NCBI RefSeq assembly: GCF_036785885.1
Contig: NC_092323.1
Span: 18,174,501 to 18,238,500 of the forward strand
DNA: 64,000 bases
Direction of reading: 5' to 3'
Source: Coffea arabica
Taxonomy: Eukaryota > Streptophyta > Magnoliopsida > Gentianales > Rubiaceae
Position 1 is the stretch's first letter. Each line of letters starts with the position of its first letter. The position numbers were made by a program, and so were the translations under genes. Of the stretch, positions 46,039 to 58,592 are shown piece by piece. The notes under the pieces are model-generated. The model was not told where the DNA came from. It worked only from the letters and a program-made list of their open reading frames with translations, and ran no database searches.

Positions 46039-49000
46039 ATGGGAAATACAGAATCAACTTCTGGTGACACATCTCGAGACTTTCCACATGAAGCCTCCGG
46101 ATATGCTGGAAATCCAGTTGATCCTAGTTATCAACACCAACATCCAATCTATGCTGGAAATCCAGTGGACACTAAATATCAGCAGCAGCCACCAGCATCT
46201 GCAACAAGTTCATTGAACAGTAACAACCAGAGGAAGCATCGACCAACCTATATAGCTGATAACTTCAATTCACTAGAAGAGGTATTTAATTCTTGTAGGT
46301 AATCATACCTTAACCATAGTTTTTTTCTCATTATGTGTTCCTTCAGTGATATGACCTACTACAATTTTCATTTGCTCAATGTTGGATATTTACTTCATGA
46401 CTTTTCAGTTGTTTGTGAATTGGAAAATGAAATTGTAATAGAGCTTCTATATCAAACCTGAGACAAAGTGAATGTTTTTGTTCCCAGGTGGTTACTGCAT
46501 TAAGAGAAGAAGGCCTCGAATCATCAAATTTAATTCTGGGAATTGATTTTACACAGAGTAATGAGTGGACAGGTACTTTGATGCAAAATCTGTTCTGTAA
46601 CTTCCACCTTAGATTAGTAGAAAGGCATATGACAATTTGTTGTTTCTAGGAAAGTATTCATTCAACAGGAGAAGCCTTCATGCAATGGGCACTACACCTA
46701 ATCCATATCAGCAAGCTATCTCCATCATTGGGCGGACATTATCACCTTTTGATGAAGATAATTTGATACCTTGTATCGGATTTGGGGATGGTTAGTTTTC
46801 AGTAATTTTGCTTGTTAACTTGATATCAGAATCGTCTTTTTTGGGCGGAAATGTCATACTGGTTCTTTTATTTCGTAGCATCCACACATGATCAGCATGT
46901 GTTCAGCTTTTACCCTGACCATCGACCTTGCCACGGATTTGAAGAAGCTCTTGCAAGATATAAAGAGATTGTGCCTCACCTAAAGTTATCAGGTTTGATG
47001 ACTAGAGTGCATCATTTTGCACAATGTTTATGCACATTGTTGAAAAATGCATTTGATGATAATATGATTACTATAATCCTGGATGCTTTTATTCAACAGC
47101 ATTTTATGATTATGATCATGCATGAATGAAGAACGAATAGGACTGAAATCATTAACTATGGTACAAATATGTTTTCCAAACCTTATTGTGGAATCAATTA
47201 AATCAACTCCCTCCTGAAATTAAACTAGTAGGAACATGATTCCTATTAAACCAGCAATTCTACAAGGCCCTAGTAATATCTAAGTTTGATATTTTTTAAT
47301 GCATGAAGGAAAAGCATGACATTTGAATCCTCAGAAGGAAGCCATGATGCGATAAAAGGTATTAGTATTACATTTGATGTCCTAATTGATTGGGGGTCCC
47401 ACCTAGAAAGATTTCTTAATCCCATCCCATATATCCCCCTTCACCACCCCCACTTTAAGAAAAAGAAAAATGGAAAATCAGAACAGAAAATAAGGGAAAA
47501 GTTACTGTGCAACCTATTTTACTAGAATTTCTCAGACCCTAGTGGATTTGGAATCAGATTGCATGATTTAAAACATGGTTCATTGGCAATTAGGAATGCT
47601 TATTTTGGTGTTCTGAAGTTCAAAACTTATGCATGTAGAATATATTTTTGTTTGTTGCTGCACCCAATGATTGCATCTAAACCATGGCAGTGAAAAAACT
47701 CCTACATATTGAATCGTTTCTCCAGAATGATGTACAAAAATACTCCTTTTTGTTGAAAAGTTTTAATGAAACTTTCCTGTACGCTGAACTTTCTTCCCTC
47801 TAAATATCCTAATGAAGCCTAGCCCTAACATTTGCCATTTCTAAGTTTCCTAAAGAAACCTAGCCCTAGTGTTTTGCATTTTGTGTAACTAGCATTCTAT
47901 GGTCCCTATGTCATTCTGTGGTCCAGAACAATCCAATCTAGGTTGACTACTGCAGAAACCAACTGATCCATTTGATTTAACAGGACCTTTATACATATTT
48001 GAACAATATTTTCCTAAGGCTATTTTCAGAATCATCATGTTCTCTTTTCGGTATAAAGTGAATCGCGTCATTCCCACAATCTAAGAGGATTATAGTAGTG
48101 TGTTAAGTGCACCTTGCAGAAAAAGATTGTGCTACTTCATTCATTTGGTCTTTACCTTTTCTTTCAACTTTTCTGTTTTCCATCTTTTGCCTTTTATGGG
48201 AAAAATGTTTGAATGCCATTGCAATAATCATTAAAGACAAATAACTAATGCACATCTTTCACTACATATCTCTGGTACCTTCCTCTTTCTATGTAAGGTT
48301 ATCAGTTTTCTGCTGTGAGTTATTAATAGTGCACTTAAACTGCAAAAATGTTGCAGAATAATTATCTACCACAAAATGAGGCTTGTAAACCAATGAATTG
48401 GAAACCGAGTTTCTAACATCTCTCTATCTGCATGTCTGATATAGTTAACTTTTGATTCTTTTCCTAGCCTTACTGATGCATGCAAATTATAGGTCCAACA
48501 TCCTTTGCACCAATAATTGATTCTGCAGTTGATATTGTAGAGAGAAGCAATGGGCAATATCATGTCCTTGTAATTATTGCTGATGGACAGGTTCAATTGT
48601 TGTACTTTGATGAACTTTATAAGCTTTTATTGACTCTCCTGCGTGACCTTTTCTTGTCCTTTATTGTTTGCATATATTATTAGGTTACTAGGAGTTCCAA
48701 TACACCACATGGAAGGTTTAGTCGACAAGAGCAGGCAACTATTAATTCTATAGTTGCTGCAAGGTAATACCGTGGACTTGGAAATCCCCTATTTGTTCTT
48801 TGGAGTTCACTAATTTAATACTTAATGCAAAGTGAATATTCTCTTTCAATTGTTCTTGTTGGTGTTGGGGATGGACCCTGGGAAGAAATGCTACAATTTG
48901 ATGACAACATTCTCCAAATATTTTGAATTTACTAACATAATATGAATGCACAGTGAATATCCTCTTTCAATCATTCTTGTTGGTGTCGGGGATGGACCTT

Positions 49001-51600
49001 GGGATGAAATGCAACAATTTGATGACAACATTCCTCAACGTGCTTTTGACAATTTTCAGGTACTTGCTAACAAAATCAAATTTATTTTGTGCTTAACATT
49101 AACATACTCCAGGCAACTGTATACTTGATAGTCCACATTGTAGATTTTTGCATGATTAACTTATCTACAGTTGCAGTTGACTCAACCTGTCTCACGTATT
49201 ATTTGGTGTCAAATAAAATTCTGGTCTTTCTTTCATTTTATCCTTTGCTGTCCATTGTTGTAAGGGTAGAGCAACATAGTCTCTTTTCCTTAGTGCAATA
49301 CAGTTTTGCCCTTCCTCTGCTTGTAATTAACATAAGCTTAGCACATGCTAGTTGTTTCATTTAACGGTTATAAAAATTTATGTCAACGTGCACGGAGTTT
49401 CCATTAGGTCTTTGGAATGTAAAGCTTCAGGTTTTTGCTTCTGTAGAATTTTATGTTCATCTCAGTATCTTCTCTCTTCCCTCTTCACCCTTTAAACACC
49501 CAACTGAAAAAAAAAAGGGAATAAAAGAACAAAAGAGGAAGTGCTGATCCATGTACAGTAGATGAAATTTTGTGTGGATAAAAAATTTTATTGCTAAATT
49601 CAAGAAAAGTGAAATTTTTAGAATTAGATGTTTGTTTAATCTTTACTTATGCTATCCTTCAGTTTGTGAACTTCACAAAAATCATGTCCGAGCACACCAA
49701 TATGGCAAAAAGAGAGGCATCATTTGCATTAGCTGCTCTGATGGAAATTCCTTTCCAATACAGAGCTGCCCTAAGCCTACCATTCAATGAGTAAGACCAA
49801 GTTAATTATTGTGCTTACTATTTGTTCAAGAATTTATTGGAATCTCAATCTGTATAGCTTTTCTCGTAGAAATTCTGGAGGTCCCAGAAGTAGGGTACTC
49901 CCTCCTCCACGTGAAGTTATAGATCATGATAATTCTTTAAAATCATCCCCACATGTGACAAGCTTTGAACCAGTTGACCATGGACCTCCAGCAGATCAAG
50001 TAACTTCTTTAACTATTCCTGCATGGACTCGTCTATGCTTGATATGCTCTGATATATACTCAATTTATATTTTTACAAGGTTTGCCCAATATGCTTGACA
50101 AATCCGAAGGATATGGCTTTTGGATGTGGACATCTGGTAGGTATCTTAATCAATTATCAACTAGTATTAGCATGAGAATGTAGTCTATGATTTGAACCAA
50201 CAGTTTTTAGTGTCCTTGGGAAATGTCGATAAGCAGAGAATGAGGTTTCTTGTACATTAGAGATGATGAACTCAACATGTATTATGTTAAGCCATGACAA
50301 ATTTTTCTTCTACAATTTTGTAATTCTATACTAATTAATATGTAAGTTTGCCAAAATATGACTCTGCACTCTATCCTTTGTTATCCTATATCTACACATA
50401 TCTCCCTTTCTTGTCACTCCACCCGAATCTTTCCTCTTTTTTGTTATTCCTGTTCTTTCTTTTCTCTTTATGCATTTCTGACACTAAAACTAATCAATCT
50501 TGTGAGTTATTTTTTTAGACTTTGCAACAGCTAGTCTCTCTTCCCGCACACACACACCCCCCCCCCTCTCTCTCTCTCTCATTTTTACACACTTAATTCG
50601 CATCAAATTGATTTCACAAAAGACTAAAAGCTAAAATTTATGGTTGTAAATGGTGTTATTAAAATCACCTTTTATTAGAAATATTACCAGCAAGCTTTCA
50701 TTCATTGGGAAACCTTTTTTTTTTTTTTTTGGCCTTGGCCTACTTGCTCACCTTGTTATTGGTGGTTCCTATATTCTTCGACAATTCTATTGTAAGTTTA
50801 CATCTGTTGTATTTCATGATTTTCTTGTATCCTATTCAGTTGAGAATCTAGTTTGCAAATAGCCAGCATACCCCTGTGACTTCCTTCAACAGTGGTTGAT
50901 ATTTACTTGTCCCTTCTCTCACTCAATTATATCCTTGGAAAAACATGCTTGGTCACAATGCTAGAGTTGTATTCTGTCTTGATGATTTCCAAATCTTTGA
51001 TTTTTATTAACATAAAAATTTTCAAAATTTGAGGTTTGACTTTTGTCTAATTGGGGCGAGAATAAATGTAGGTTGTAAGTGGATCATCAAGGGTAAATCT
51101 ACAAAAAGGACTAGTGCGAACATATTTTAGAGGACGTTTTTATTTGTTTAGTTTCCCTTAGTTAGTTGCAATTGCTAGGATTATTGTTCTTGTTTCTTTG
51201 AAACTTAATTGCTCTTTTGCCTCCCTGCTTGGTAGGTTTACGTGATCAAATCTGATATAGCTAAATGTGTTCCTCTTTTTTCTTCTTTCTTTTCTTATTT
51301 TGTGGAACTATCTATGGGCAATGATTTCAGTCAAGGTGAAAAATCTATTTGAAATGTGTTACTATAGTATGTTAAGATGAGATCCATGCCAGTGATCTGA
51401 ATGACCATCACATTATCATTGTTCATACACCCTCCCCAAACCCCCTTCTCCCTCCACCCCCAACCCCCAAAATTTCCTACTCTGCATCTCATTTTGTGCT
51501 TTGAAACCTTTAACAGACATGCAAGGATTGTGGCATCACCATATCGACGTGCCCCTTGTGCCGGGAGCCCATCAAAACTCGCATAAGACTCTATGGTTGA
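46039..51600 (+). CDS. RGLG: RGLG-type RING E3 ubiquitin ligase (copine/vWA + RING), 11 coding exons, 340 aa
   Basis: Exons: 46039-46281, 46488-46572, 46650-46790, 46879-46992, 48493-48590, 48684-48763, 48954-49059, 49663-49790, 49870-49999, 50080-50136, 51517-51600; all GT-AG, total 1023 nt. RGLG proteins are membrane-linked E3 ligases that build ubiquitin chains and act in hormone and stress signalling. MGNTES at the start fits N-myristoylation at Gly2. The Pro/Gln-rich head repeats YAGNPVD twice. The copine/von Willebrand A domain (about residues 66-275) has the metal-site motif DFTQS (D101, T103, S105). The C-terminal RING uses C296, C299, C310, H312, C315, C318, C325 and C328 and the protein ends IRLYG. 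Length and exon phases are normal with no lesions. The start codon was chosen for the MGN motif. Which RGLG paralogue it is cannot be told here. Intron 6 holds a decayed copy of exon 7. Confidence 0.93.
48804..48924 (+). repeat. decayed tandem duplicate of RGLG exon 7
   Basis: A ~120-bp unit in intron 6, repeated as real exon 7 and its 5' flank (48925-49045). It keeps an AG acceptor (GCAAAG at 48826-48831) and reads GAATATTCTCTTTCAATTGT in the exon's frame, including VGVGDGPW. The tail that encodes RAFDNFQ and the donor is missing, and a TGA (48924-48926) ends the frame. If spliced in it would truncate the protein in the vWA domain. Confidence 0.8.
50545..50581. repeat. compound microsatellite (CA)n-(C)n-(CT)n in the RGLG intron
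   Basis: ACACACACACA followed by about ten C and CTCTCTCTCTCTCTC in the last intron. Likely length-polymorphic and error-prone in sequencing. Confidence 0.8.
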
Positions 51601-51988
51601 TCATGAAATTCATCTGGCAAACATTTGAAGGTCTGCAGTAGTTGTACAATACATGAAGGTCACAGGAAACAAGATTGTTGTACTCTGTTCCAAGCCACTA
51701 AATCTTTCGAGGACGAAGGCATTAGATTTCATGTTGTGTAACTTTGTAACCTGCATGTAACATAGTTGTGAATTAGTTTCCTCTTACGATTGTTTTATTT
51801 CAGTAATGGCTGAGCAATATGTACAGTTGATTCCAAGGAAGTGTCTCAGAATTTTTATTTTTATTTTTTTGACTTTACCTATTATCATCTCCTACATTGC
51901 ATTTTCCGTTTTTTGTGTTTTCTATCGTATTCTTCTATGGTTTTTTTTTTTTTTTTTCTGTTCCCCCCGGAAGGGGTCACCAAGAAGA

Positions 51989-52501
51989 AGCTAAAAATAT
52001 TCTTTCAGCCTATAAAAGTTTGGAATTTAAAGGAGGGCCGCCAGAGATTTTGGAACCAAATGAAGTCACTCTGGTTTGTTATTGTTCTAGGATTAATCAA
52101 ACATATTGGCCATGAGGCGGAAATAAATTCAGAAGTGTTAGCCTATCCTTTAGAAGTTGGGGAGGATGATTTTCCTAAACAAATCCATTTTTCACAGCTC
52201 TCAATTGAATTGGCAAGAGCTCAAGATTGAATCTCCTATCCAAAAACGATCATTGACTTGGATTGAACAACAGTCAAGGTTGATTCTCTCATCTCTAGTA
52301 TAAGAATAGTAGAGATTGAAAATCTCACCTCCAGTTGTCACTAGAAAAGGGAAAGAAAAGAAAAAAGAAACTATAATGAAAATTAAAAGAAAATAAACTG
52401 AAGTTCATAGACTGCAAGAGCATTAGGTTCAAGAACATCTTTGGGTTAGGTCCTCGCAGAGTGCTTGCTTAGACCATTATTCAAGAATTCCCTATTTCCG
52501 G
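51989..52501. repeat. 513-bp direct repeat, left copy
   Basis: Aligns with 56881-57383 from AGCTAAAAATATTCTTTCAG to CCCTATTTCCGG with only scattered changes. The two copies bracket the rearranged retroelement cluster. No TG...CA ends, so it may be a duplicated flank and not an LTR. The plus-strand frames across it (51841-52230) include a poly-T tract and are not credible. Confidence 0.75.
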
Positions 52502-52639
52502 ATCATCTGGTTGCGGTATCAAAATAGTCTAAATTTTGGTTCTTGTAAATGCCTTTTATTCCAGAATCAGAACAATAGTCTAAATTTTAAAGCTTCTACT
52601 CCTAACCAGATGATCCAGCAAAAAATTTAGACTATTATG

Positions 52640-53015
52640 AGTTTATTTTGATTGGAGTTTTAAAGATTGATAGCGTAATAAATATTGAATGCAAATTTCA
52701 GAACTTTTATTAAGCATAAAAATACAAGAGAATGGCATAATGAAGGATAAACACTTAGAACATTTGCTTTTACAAACACCCGATGCCCTTTCCTTCTCAT
52801 CTTGAAGGTTATGTATAGCTATCAGAATATTACACTTGAATTTTATTTGTAAACCTGCACTTGCATTTGAAGTTCATTTGAATTTGTATGTCGATACTCT
52901 TATCTTCTTTTGATTGGTACTTTGGAGATTGCATTTTATTTTCTTTTGAAACTGGCCGACACCTTTTATTTAGACGTCATTTGGGTCTTATGTGCATGGC
53001 CCACCAAACGGATCA
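52640..53015 (-). repeat. LTR-like repeat, copy 1 (minus)
   Basis: In minus orientation it starts TGATCCGTTTGGTGGGCCATG and runs to about 52640. It matches 55685-56063 in the same orientation and 56098-56520 inverted. The unit is about 380-460 bp, and the copies at 53015 and 56063 share the same end, as LTRs of one element would. Confidence 0.65.
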
Positions 53016-53019
53016 AAAA

Positions 53020-55364
53020 TGGAATTCGATGAGAAACCTGCTAACTCATCTATATTCTTTTGTTGATTTTGTAGATAACTCATATATTCTTGTAATATCT
53101 CGGGATTCTACATCATCTTTTTGAGTAAGAAATCATTTGATGCCAAATCTGATGATGATGGTTGTTCTTTCTTTTGAGGTGTGCTTAGAGTGCTTCCTTT
53201 TGAAATCTGATGAACTAACCATTTGAGTTTTTCTCCTGTTTCTAAAAATTTGATAACATTTTCTTAATCACATAAATCCAAATTGAGTCCTGCCCACCTT
53301 TTGATTTTGAATTCTCGAACTAAGGACATTGGAAGTGGTGTTTCCATCGCTTGATAAATTTTAAAGCTCCAACAGAAAATTCATGGAACTTTAAATTGAA
53401 TATGAAACAAAATTCGCTTTGTCTATTCTTCTCCCGTGACTTTTTTGAAATAGTTCTGAAATCCTATTAATGTTCTTGGAGGTACAATTTCTTTCCGGGG
53501 TCCAAACCAATTCCACCAATGATGAAACCAGATTGAAAATTCCCTGCTACAACTTTCTTTGAAAGTAAAAAATCAAGAATGATTGAATGGCCTAAATAAA
53601 AAGGCACAGTACCAGGCCATCTTATAAACCTGGTATGTGAATCCATCTAGAATAAATCGAACTGAGATTGACTTTTTGAATATAGAGAAGCCCATTCACT
53701 AGGTAAACATACATTTTTTATTATACACTTGGAATGACTAATTATCTCAAATTTTTCTTTATCTAGAATAGGATAAATTTCGACTGATTGTCCACGAGGA
53801 TTAACTCATAATAGTCTAAATTTTTTACTGGATTATTTGGTTGCCAAAAACATTTTGAGGGAAATAATCTTTGAGTAAGATTCGTGAGTGAGCTATACGA
53901 TAGTACCTCTTGGAATCTAGTTAGTATAATTATTTTGCTAATACAGTTTTTTAATATCTTCTAAATTTACATTATTGTTTGTACTTGATTCTGCTTCTCT
54001 CCTCTTTTTAAATGGTGATGCAATTATATCACCTTCAATAGTGTGTATTCTAATTTCTTGTAATGGGGGATGAATTGATGTAACTACTTGATTATCCTTC
54101 AAATTTTATTTTTTATATAAATTAGTTTGCACATTTATTTGAGGTTTTTCATGTATATCATATAGTCACATTTTTGAGGTATAAAATGACAACCATGTGA
54201 ATAAAGGAAAATTAAACTTTCTTTGTTTTAATTCATTTTTTCCATTCTTTTTTCAAATTTTTTCTACACAAAGGTGATAATTGGGCAAACCAAATTCTTT
54301 ATTTGCATTTTCTTCATCATTAAAATCTTCTTGTAAATATTTATAATTAATTTTAAAATTAGCTTTATTTATAACATTTATTTCTCCTTTCATTTGTGAA
54401 TGTGTCGATGAGTAATCAGACTAATTTTGATTTATTATTTCAGGTACCAGTGTTTTAAATTTGAATGTTGAATTACTTTCAATAGGGGATACAAATTCAA
54501 TAGAATCAGAGTAGGATTGTTTAGCTGGCATCCATGAAAAATTTGAAGAAGTTGATGGTCTTTCTCTGTACAAAGGAAATTTTATGAATACTTTTCCATC
54601 ATGTTTCTCTATTATTTGTTCTACTTCTGTTCTTTCTAAATTTCTTGGAACATGAGGATTTTGTATTTAAAATTCAGTGGATACTGTGATTTTATTCCAT
54701 TTTAGTCTTTTAGGTATATATACTGTTGGCCTATCTGCTTCTACTTGAAGTATTACAGTTTCATTCTTTAGGGTTGGAGTCATTATAAATTTTGGATTTA
54801 ATTGTGATGATAAAGGTCTACAGTACATTCCATACATTATAGCAAAATTTTTTCAAATTCATCTCCTTGTAAATGAGTGTCTAATACCATAGAGTATAAA
54901 ACATGTGGGTCAATCATATCTATAGAAAATTCAGGGCCACAATTAAAATATATTGGTCCATTACATACATTTGTTTGAATCATGGCTGATAAAGAAGTCT
55001 TGTATCTTTTGAATCTTTTATCTCTTAATGTTAAGTAAATTGGAGCATCTACCCCTTAATGAAGTAAAGGTTTTATTGCTACTTGTATTAGTCCAAAATG
55101 AAGATATCTATATCCTTTACTAAGATATTTCTGAATTGTAGAATGATTCAAAAAGGGAATTGTTTGAAATTCTTCTCGGATTGATATGGTTTCTTCATGA
55201 ATTTTGACTGATAAAGCTGTTTTGAAATCTAGAGCTCCTATCCTATACATGTGTTCTATTTTTTCTTCTAGAATTGTCATAGGTAGATGATATTCGTTAC
55301 TTTGTACTATATTTGAATGCTTTGAGATAGATCCTACCATTAAATGTCTAAAGAATGCAGCCAT
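53020..55364 (-). pseudogene. decayed polyprotein relic with a caulimovirid-type movement-protein-like part
   Basis: The only sizeable frame is 55056-55364 (102 codons), with short stretches continuing it in the minus sense down to about 54850 and weaker ones to about 53300, interrupted by many stops and shifts. The conserved part resembles the movement-protein-like domain found in caulimovirid-related polyproteins that litter plant genomes. The frame sits between two LTR-like repeats, 200-odd bases after a putative primer-binding site. I saw no intact reverse transcriptase, RNase H or coat motif. It is a non-functional genomic fossil. The family call rests on memory of the domain and is moderate. 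Confidence 0.5.
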
Positions 55365-55582
55365 CTTTTTATTATCTAAGAATCATATATAATTGTTCTA
55401 TTTTAATGGGAACAATCGAATCTAAGTGTGGAACACCCTATTACTCAAATGGGCTTACTAACCGTCTTATAAGTTTCAAGATTTTACCAGCATTAGAACA
55501 GGTAATTATTTACGATGTCTTGTAAATAATAAGATGAATGCATGATTTAGATATTAAATGTAGGGACTAAATCAAAACAAAA

Positions 55583-55600
55583 TATAGGTATGGCTTTGAT
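55583..55600 (-). other. putative initiator-Met primer-binding site
   Basis: On the minus strand CTAGTATCAAAGCCATACC lies downstream of the LTR-like repeat. It is similar to the TGGTATCAGAGC site complementary to plant initiator tRNA-Met, used by both caulimovirids and many LTR elements. Confidence 0.5.
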
Positions 55601-56520
55601 ACTAGAAGCAAACCCAGGAATATATTAAAGAAATTCAGAGAAAAGAAATATAGAGGTAAAGTTTGAAATACTTATTTGAAAGTAGAAGCTTTAAAATTTT
55701 GGCTGGAGCTTTAAAGATTGACAGCGTAATAAATATTGAATGCAAACTTTAGAACTTTCATTAAGAATAAAAATACAAGAAAGGCGTAATGAAGCATAAA
55801 CACTTGGAATATTTGCTTTTACAACACTCGATGCCCTTTCCTTCTCATCTTGAAGGTTATTTATAGCTAGCAGAATATTACATTTGAATTTCATTTGTAA
55901 ACCTACACATGCGTTTGAAGTTCAATTGAATTTGTAGGCCGACACTCTTATCTTCTTTTGATTGGTACTTTGAAGATTGCATCTTATCTTCTTCTGAAAC
56001 TGACCGACTCCGTTTATTTAGACGTCATTTGGGTCTTGTGCACATGGCCCACCAAATGGATCACTCTAAGCAGCAAATAAATGGACCACTCCAAGCATCA
56101 ATGACATCTAAATAAAAGGTGTCGGCCAGTTTCAAAAGAAGATAAGATGCAATCTCCAAAACACCAATCAAAAGAAGATAAGAGTGCCGGCCTACAAATT
56201 CAAATGAATTTCAAATGCAAGTGTAGGTTTACAAATGAAATTCATATATAATATTCTGATAGCTATAAAATAACCTTCAAGATGAGAAGGAAAGGGCATC
56301 GAGTGTTGTAAAAGCAAATGTTCTAAGTGTTTATCCTTCATTACCCCGTTCTCTTGTATTTTTATGCTTAATAAAAGTTCTGAAGTTTGTATTCAATATT
56401 TATTACGCTGTCAATCTTTAAAGCTCTAGCCAAAATTTTAAAGCTTCTACTTTCAAGTAACTATTTCAAACTTTACCTCTGTATTTCTTTTCTCTGAATT
56501 TTTTTAATATATTCTTGGAT
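55600..56520. repeat. near-palindrome of two LTR-like copies
   Basis: Copy 2 (about 55600-56063, minus) and copy 3 (about 56098-56520, plus) face each other across about 35 bases. They share, in opposite orientation, GATGAGAAGGAAAGGGCATCG, AGTAGAAGCTTTAAAATTTTGG and the 55650-55620 flank, so the inverted arms reach about 420 bases each. Such DNA could extrude a hairpin and marks a rearrangement after insertion. Confidence 0.75.
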
Positions 56521-56880
56521 TTGATATAGAGAAGTCCATTCACTAAGTAAATAGACATTTTTTATTATACACTTGGAATGGCTAATTATCTCAGATTTTT
56601 CTTTATCTGGAATAGGGTAAATTTCAATTGATTGCAAAATATTATAAGAATATATGAGTTATCTACAAAATCAACAAAAGAAGACAGATGAGTCAGCAGT
56701 TCCTTGTCGAATTCCACTTTTGATCCATTTGGTGGGCCATGCGCACAAGACCCAAATGAGGTCTAAATAAAAGGTGTCGTCGGCCAGTTTCAAAAGAAGA
56801 TAAGATGTAATCTTCAAAGCACCAATTAAAAGAATCTAAGAGTGTCGGCATACAAATTCAAATAAACTTCTAGCCTCCAA
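56520..56880. repeat. rearranged retroelement pieces
   Basis: 56522-56633 matches 53688-53800 (TTATTATACACTTGGAATG.CTAATTATCTC) in the same orientation. 56636-56725 matches 53020-53105 inverted. 56715-56860 is a partial fourth LTR-like copy in plus orientation (TTGATCCATTTGGTGGGCCATG). This is a mosaic of one family. Confidence 0.7.
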
Positions 56881-57383
56881 AGCTAAAAATATTCTTTCAG
56901 CCTATAAAAGTTTGGAATTTAAAGAAGGGCACCAAAGAGATTGGAACCAAATGAACCCACTCTGGTTTGTTATTGTTCTAGGATTAATCAAACATATAGG
57001 CCACGAGGCGGAAATAAATTCAGTAGTGTAGTCTATCCTTTAGAAGTTGGGGAGGATAATTTTCCAAAACAAATCCATTTTTCACACCTCTCAATTGAAT
57101 TGGCAAGAGCTCAAGATTGAATCTTCTATCCAAAAACACTCATTGACTTGGATTGAACAAGAGTCAAGGTTGATTGTCTCATCTCTAGTATAAGCATAGT
57201 CAAGATTGAAAATCTCACTTCCAGTTGTCAGTAGAAAAAAGAAACTAAACTGAAAATTAAAAGAAAAAAAGAAAATAAACCTAAGTTCATAGACTGCGAG
57301 AGCATTAGGTTCAAGAACACCTTTGGGTTAGGTCCTCACTGAGTGCTTGCTTAGACCATTATTCAAGAATTCCCTATTTCCGG
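56881..57383. repeat. direct repeat, right copy
   Basis: Pairs with 51989-52501. Both copies end at TATTTCCGG, after which the sequences diverge completely. Confidence 0.75.
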
Positions 57384-58592
57384 CATTAACTTTAAAAGCA
57401 TTGGTAGCTTGGAATTGTGATTAAACTAGGATGATTTTAGTCAAAATTTCAAGTTAGTTACGTGGTTTTTAGTTCTGTAGATTCAAAATTTGACAGTGAA
57501 AATGGACTAAAGGATCAAAATTTGACATTATTAATTGTTGAAGGATTAATTATTCAAGGAATCCGTGGATAGTTTATCCCTCTAATAATGTAAAAAGCAA
57601 ATTAGCAATACTTACTCAAGAATTTATGCATTTTTTTTTTTTTTGGATTTATATATGATATCAAGTCTGCAGGGTATTGTTTTAACCCCATGCGGGTAAA
57701 AATGCCATTTCGTGCTTAAACCACAAAAATGCTCACACCATTCAAAGCCTTGATCCTCAATAGAGTGAAATCCATGAAACATTCCAAAATTCCCAAATAT
57801 AATTAGCAACTTCTTCATCAGTTTGATCTTCCACTCATTTACTATTTTACAGGACCTTTTCTTGGCCTCTATTGACGTTTGACAAACATCTTCTAGCAGC
57901 CAAAACAAAGCACTAAGAATGAGATGTTTCAGATATATTGCCTCTTCATGGTCTAATTTTTCAAAACAAGTTCACGTCCAGCTTTTGCTAATCGGTAAAG
58001 CAATTTGACTAGATAAGAATTCCAAGTTTACTGTAATGGACCCAATCTTTACAATCACGTAAAGCAAACTAAGGAGGAAAAGAAAGGAAACATTTAGCAT
58101 ACGCATCTGTTAGCATTCATGGCACTCAAAACAGCTCACGCCCCAAATGATAGAGCTAATACAAATCAACCTAGGTGCATAATCTGGTTTAAACTTTAGC
58201 AAATACATTAATCCTATCAATTAGCGGATTGAGTCCAATTAATTCACCAAAACGTGGGCCTTCACCAAGCATTAATCAGCTGCAGATCAATACTTAAGTG
58301 GCGGATACTTTGCATTCAAAGACCTTCAAAGTAACTTTTTCTTTTTTCTTTTTAAGCTCTAAAAATCAGTCGAAACCTGTACAGATAGTCAAGCCACCAA
58401 AACATCTGCTTCAATATTGCTAGCTTGATGTGTCTTCTCTTCTTAGTCACAATTTCCTCCTGAATTTGAGACACCTTAGAATTTAGATGGCTGCTTCATG
58501 CTTTTTGGACTTGTTTAGGCTCATAGCAGAAAAAGAAGAGGCAGAGGTGAGGAGGATGGGTTTCTGGAACTTGAGACAGCCAGTCTTGATCA
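57384..58592. other. intergenic and 3' flank of POLD1
   Basis: No gene seen. The part near 58100-58592 is presumably the POLD1 3' untranslated region on the minus strand. The frame at 58487-58690 overlaps the last POLD1 exon in antisense and is a shadow. Confidence 0.4.

Noticed and set aside
48804..48924. Duplicate of exon 7 as a mutually exclusive exon
   Set aside because: It lacks the last third of the exon and a donor and has a stop, so it cannot replace exon 7 in a full-length protein. Retained only as a decayed duplicate or possible poison exon.
51841..52230. 129-codon plus-strand ORF after the ligase gene
   Set aside because: It runs through a poly-T tract (a Phe run) into the 513-bp direct repeat, which is interrupted by shifts in the other copy at 56881-57383.
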